Assembly: GCA_019235415.1 (NCBI GenBank)
Contig: JAFAKN010000410.1
Location: 1-34,349, forward strand
From: Alphaproteobacteria bacterium
GTDB taxonomy: Bacteria; Pseudomonadota; Alphaproteobacteria; Reyranellales; Reyranellaceae
Length of the DNA stretch: 34,349 nucleotides
Direction of reading: 5' to 3'
Position 1 is the stretch's first letter. Each line of letters starts with the position of its first letter. Positions 31,894 to 34,349 of the stretch are shown one piece after another. The notes under the pieces were generated by a model, which was not told the DNA's origin, ran no database searches, and was given only the letters and a program-made list of their open reading frames with translations. Both the position numbers and the translations under genes were made by a program.

Positions 31894-32268
31894 CTAGCGG
31901 AGCTTTGCCAAGTCATCCTCGAGATCGGTGTTCGATTGGAGGGGGGTGCGGAAGTACCACCAGTTCTTTCGCGGCGTCCATTTCTCCTTGTGTGCGGTGC
32001 GCTTCCCCCAGACGCAGTGCTTGAACGCGCGCGTGCCTTCCTGGAATGCCTGGTCCGCCGCTTCCAGCTTCACGGCCAGTTCGCCCAGCTCTTCGCGGCC
32101 GAACATCGGCAGCGCCTCGAGGATCAGCTCGCGCACGTCGACGTCGTTCAGCCAGTTGTCGAGGTCCAGGCCATAGCCGTTGCGCTGCAGGTCGAGGGCG
32201 AACTCCGCCCACTGCTCGATCAGCTCACTGAGCTCGCCGACGTCGGGCGGACCAGGCGGTGGCTTCAT
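31894..32268 (-). CDS. Acidic small protein, candidate immunity protein
   Basis: A 124-residue cytosolic-looking protein without signal peptide or membrane segment. The first ~80 residues are strongly acidic and helical (ELSELIEQWAEFALDL, LDLDNWLNDVDVRELILEAL, REELGELAVKLEAADQAF), and the C-terminal part is basic and aromatic (WTPRKNWWYFRTP). ATG 32268 overlaps the stop of the upstream toxin-like gene as ATGA. Coupling, size and acidity fit an immunity protein for that nuclease-like domain; this is inference, as I do not recognise the family itself. Confidence 0.75.
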   Translation of the reverse strand: MKPPPGPPDVGELSELIEQWAEFALDLQRNGYGLDLDNWLNDVDVRELILEALPMFGREELGELAVKLEAADQAFQEGTRAFKHCVWGKRTAHKEKWTPRKNWWYFRTPLQSNTDLEDDLAKLR

Positions 32269-32717
32269 TCGAAACGCTCCGCTTGGCGGTGGAAATAGCG
32301 CTCGCCGTCGTTGGGCCTGAAGTAGGTGCGGATGATACCGTCGGGATTGTAGGCGACGAAGGCGCCGGTCTCGCGGTCGTAGCGCGTCACCACGCCATCG
32401 CCGCGCACGTTCTGGAGGATCGGCCCGCCGGCCGGCGCATCGCGCAGCGCTTGTGCCTGCTCGAGATACTGCTGCTTCGTGATGCGCCCGAACTCAGGCC
32501 CATGCTTCTCGTAGTGCTCGTCGAGGCGCCGCTCGCTGGCAAAGCCGACAGCGGCGCCCCAGCCGCGGCCTTGCGATTGCGTGAGCTCGACGGACGGTGG
32601 GCGCGCGGCTTGACGGGCGCCACGTTCGCTTACGTGGCTCCAGAATAAAAAGAACGCAACCGCCCCTAGGGCCGCCGCCAGCAGGCGTCGCCAAGGCAGG
32701 CGCCGGTAAGCCGTCAT
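32265..32717 (-). CDS. Membrane-anchored protein with polymorphic-toxin (BECR-type) nuclease-like domain
   Basis: A 150-residue protein: basic N-terminus and one hydrophobic segment (about 11-28, RLLAAALGAVAFFLFWS), a linker, then a ~85-residue C-terminal domain. That domain reads LDEHYEKHGPEFG (about 65-77), QYLEQAQALRDAP, GVVTRYDRETGAFVAYNPDG and IIRTYFRP (about 128-135). This order (HxxxHG.FG ... RYD..T..F.V...DG.IRT.F.P) is one I know from C-terminal toxin domains of Rhs and CdiA proteins, assigned to the barnase/EndoU/colicin/RelE (BECR) RNase fold. Here it is freestanding and carries its own membrane or signal segment. ATG 32717 lies four bases past the puuD stop; ATG 32753 is an alternative. 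Confidence 0.75.
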   Translation of the reverse strand: MTAYRRLPWRRLLAAALGAVAFFLFWSHVSERGARQAARPPSVELTQSQGRGWGAAVGFASERRLDEHYEKHGPEFGRITKQQYLEQAQALRDAPAGGPILQNVRGDGVVTRYDRETGAFVAYNPDGIIRTYFRPNDGERYFHRQAERFE

Positions 32718-32721
32718 GCCG

Positions 32722-33909
32722 TCATTGTGCCCCCCCTGCGAACCAGCGCGCAATCATCTGCCTCTCGCTGTCGCTGATGTGCGTCAGGTTGCCCGGCGGC
32801 ATGACGCGCGAGACGACGGCCTGCTGGTTGATGGCAGCCGCCATGGCGCGGATTTGCGATGGCGTCTCCAGGATCACCCCTTTGGGCGGCGCGGCAATCC
32901 CCTCCTGGGTGGGTGTCGTGGCATGGCAAGGCACGCACTTGGCCTGGATGATCGGCTGGATCTGCTCGAACGCGACCGGCCCTCCGCCGAGATCGACTGG
33001 GCGCGGCAAGGCGAGCAGGGCGGTGATCGCCAGAAGCACCAGACCAGCCGCCAGGACGAGCGGATCAGCGGCATCCTTGTGGCGCTGCACGAACCACACG
33101 CGGATCAGCGCACCGGCCGCCGAGATCAGGATCAGCAGCACCCAGTTCCACGGATGCCCGTAGAGTCCCGCGTAGTGGTTGCTGATCATCGTGAACAGCA
33201 CCGGCAGCGTGAAATAGGTGTTGTGCACCGAACGCTGCCGGCCGCTGAGGCCGAATCGCGGATCGGGCTTGCGGCCTTCCTCCTTGGCGCGCACCAGCTC
33301 GCGCTGCCCCGGGATGATCACGAAGTAGACGTTCAGCACCATGATGGTGCCGAGCATGGCGCCGAAATGCAGATAGGCGCCGCGGCCCGAGAAGAGATGG
33401 CAGAGCGCCCAGGCGGCAATCGCGCAATAGAGGAACAAGAGGCCGCCCAGCACGGCATCGTCCTCGCCGAACGCCGAGCGGCACAGCCCGTCGTAGACCA
33501 GCCAGCCCAGCACCAGGAAGCCGAGCCCGATGGCGATCGCCTGCGGCCGGCTGAGCGGCATCACCGACGGATCGATCAGCGCGATGTCGGCACCGTAGTA
33601 GTAAACCAGGCAGAGAAGCAGGAAGCCGGTGATCAGGGTGGAATAGGCTTCCCACTTGAACCAGTGCAGCTCGGGCGGCAGCTTCTCGGGCGCCAGCACG
33701 AACTTCTTGGCGGTGTAGAAGCCGCCGCCATGCACGGCCCACAGCTCGCCGCCGATGCCCTTGGCGCGGTCCGCCGGATCGATCGGCGGCCTGAGGTGAT
33801 TGTCCAGCCAGATGAAGTAGAACGAGGCGCCGATCCAGGCGATCCCGACGATCAGGTGCGACCAGCGCAACAAAAGATTGAGCCAGTCCGTAACGAAAGC
33901 GACGTCCAT
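32722..33909 (-). CDS. puuD: Urate hydroxylase PuuD
   Basis: A 395-residue membrane protein with eight to nine TM segments (N-terminal WLNLLLRWSHLIVGIAWIGASFYFIWLDNHL, the PuuD hallmark) and a C-terminal cytochrome c domain with haem motif C325-V-P-C328-H329 and Met-containing MPPGNLT. PuuD oxidises urate to 5-hydroxyisourate and feeds electrons to the respiratory chain, replacing soluble uricase. The length and fused cytochrome c domain are normal for alphaproteobacterial PuuD. It is preceded by the fhs 3' end (55-base gap) and followed closely by the toxin-like gene, all on the minus strand. Confidence 0.96.
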   Translation of the reverse strand: MDVAFVTDWLNLLLRWSHLIVGIAWIGASFYFIWLDNHLRPPIDPADRAKGIGGELWAVHGGGFYTAKKFVLAPEKLPPELHWFKWEAYSTLITGFLLLCLVYYYGADIALIDPSVMPLSRPQAIAIGLGFLVLGWLVYDGLCRSAFGEDDAVLGGLLFLYCAIAAWALCHLFSGRGAYLHFGAMLGTIMVLNVYFVIIPGQRELVRAKEEGRKPDPRFGLSGRQRSVHNTYFTLPVLFTMISNHYAGLYGHPWNWVLLILISAAGALIRVWFVQRHKDAADPLVLAAGLVLLAITALLALPRPVDLGGGPVAFEQIQPIIQAKCVPCHATTPTQEGIAAPPKGVILETPSQIRAMAAAINQQAVVSRVMPPGNLTHISDSERQMIARWFAGGAQ

Positions 33910-33964
33910 GCCTTCTCGTAGCGCCTGGGCACGACTCGCCTCAAGCGATCTGTCGCGACAACTG

Positions 33965-34349
33965 CTAGAAGAGGCCGACGATCCTGCCGTCCGGGCCGAT
34001 GTCGATGCTGTTGGCGGCGGGCACCTTGGGCAGACCGGGCATGGTCATGATGTCGCCGCAGACCGCCACCACGAACTCGGCGCCGGCGGAGAGCCGGACT
34101 TCGCGGACCGTCACGACGTGGTCGTTGGGCGCGCCTTTGGCGTCGGGGTTGGTCGAGAAGCTGTACTGCGTCTTGGCGATGCACACCGGCACCCGGCCGT
34201 AGCCCATGGCCTCGAACTGCGCGAGCTGCTCGCGCACCGGACGGGCGACGTCGATGTCGCGGGCGCGATAGATCTCGCGGGCGATGGTGCGGATCTTCTC
34301 GAGGAGCGGCAGCTCGTCGGGATAGAGCAGCTTCATGCGGCTCTTGCCC
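33965..34349 (-). CDS. fhs: Formate-tetrahydrofolate ligase, C-terminal part (5' end outside window)
   Basis: The frame runs off the window end. The visible 127 codons match the C-terminus of Fhs: [52 protein letters not shown] and the terminal GLF. Fhs makes 10-formyl-tetrahydrofolate from formate, ATP and THF. The gene continues upstream on the minus strand, and an internal ATG at 34336 is not the start. The adjacency to puuD may link one-carbon supply with purine turnover. Confidence 0.95.
   Translation of the reverse strand, partial: GKSRMKLLYPDELPLLEKIRTIAREIYRARDIDVARPVREQLAQFEAMGYGRVPVCIAKTQYSFSTNPDAKGAPNDHVVTVREVRLSAGAEFVVAVCGDIMTMPGLPKVPAANSIDIGPDGRIVGLF

Overview
The window is about 34 kb of GC-rich (mid-60s %) bacterial chromosome, densely coded, with many overlapping stop/start pairs. 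The gene set points to an alphaproteobacterium: PuuD-type urate hydroxylase, formate-tetrahydrofolate ligase, a LysR/class A beta-lactamase pair, OprB-type porin, many small lipoproteins and CDP-sugar genes. A soil or freshwater genus such as Reyranella or a Bradyrhizobium relative would fit. That placement is inference from style; there is no rRNA or core marker here to fix it.

Layout. 1-2.6 kb: 3' end of a glycine-rich repeat protein coupled to a TonB-like protein, then two small exported proteins. 2.9-4.8 kb: LysR-type regulator divergent from a class A beta-lactamase. 4.8-6.8 kb: Rid-family protein, LVIVD-repeat protein and a small lipoprotein. A perfect 24-bp palindrome lies in front of the Rid gene. 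6.9-9.1 kb: OmpR-type response regulator and sensor kinase. 9.4-10.2 kb: methyltransferase and tRNA-Arg(CCG). 10.2-16.1 kb: an acyl-CoA/lipid-type region (AMP-dependent ligase, SDR, second Rid protein, alpha/beta hydrolase, zinc-finger protein, MaoC-like protein, crotonase) with two more small lipoproteins. 16.1-17.6 kb: a disturbed, lower-GC patch holding an unrecognised ORF, a deletion-scarred pseudogene of quinone oxidoreductase and a small hypothetical gene. 17.6-21.6 kb: intact quinone oxidoreductase, an RnfD/NqrB-like membrane protein coupled to a DUF2330 protein, and a second crotonase.

21.7-26.3 kb: a five-gene minus-strand operon (GT8-like glycosyltransferase, MFS transporter, glucose-1-phosphate cytidylyltransferase, CDP-glucose 4,6-dehydratase, RmlC-like cupin) that should make and use a CDP-linked 6-deoxyhexose. 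26.7-30.2 kb: a plus-strand sugar uptake unit (OprB-type porin, sugar-porter MFS, ROK sugar kinase). 30.2-31.8 kb: small lipoprotein, Nudix hydrolase and RfbC. 31.9-32.7 kb: a compact two-gene unit resembling a polymorphic-toxin nuclease domain on a membrane anchor followed by an acidic candidate immunity protein. 32.7-34.3 kb: puuD and the 3' end of fhs, cut by the window edge.

Best candidates for something not well described: the anchored toxin/immunity-like pair (31894-32717), the DUF2330 + RnfD-like pair (18568-20776), the CDP-sugar operon with an embedded MFS transporter and a variant cupin, and the 24-bp palindrome at 5214-5237. No CRISPR array, transposase, integrase or phage gene was seen.
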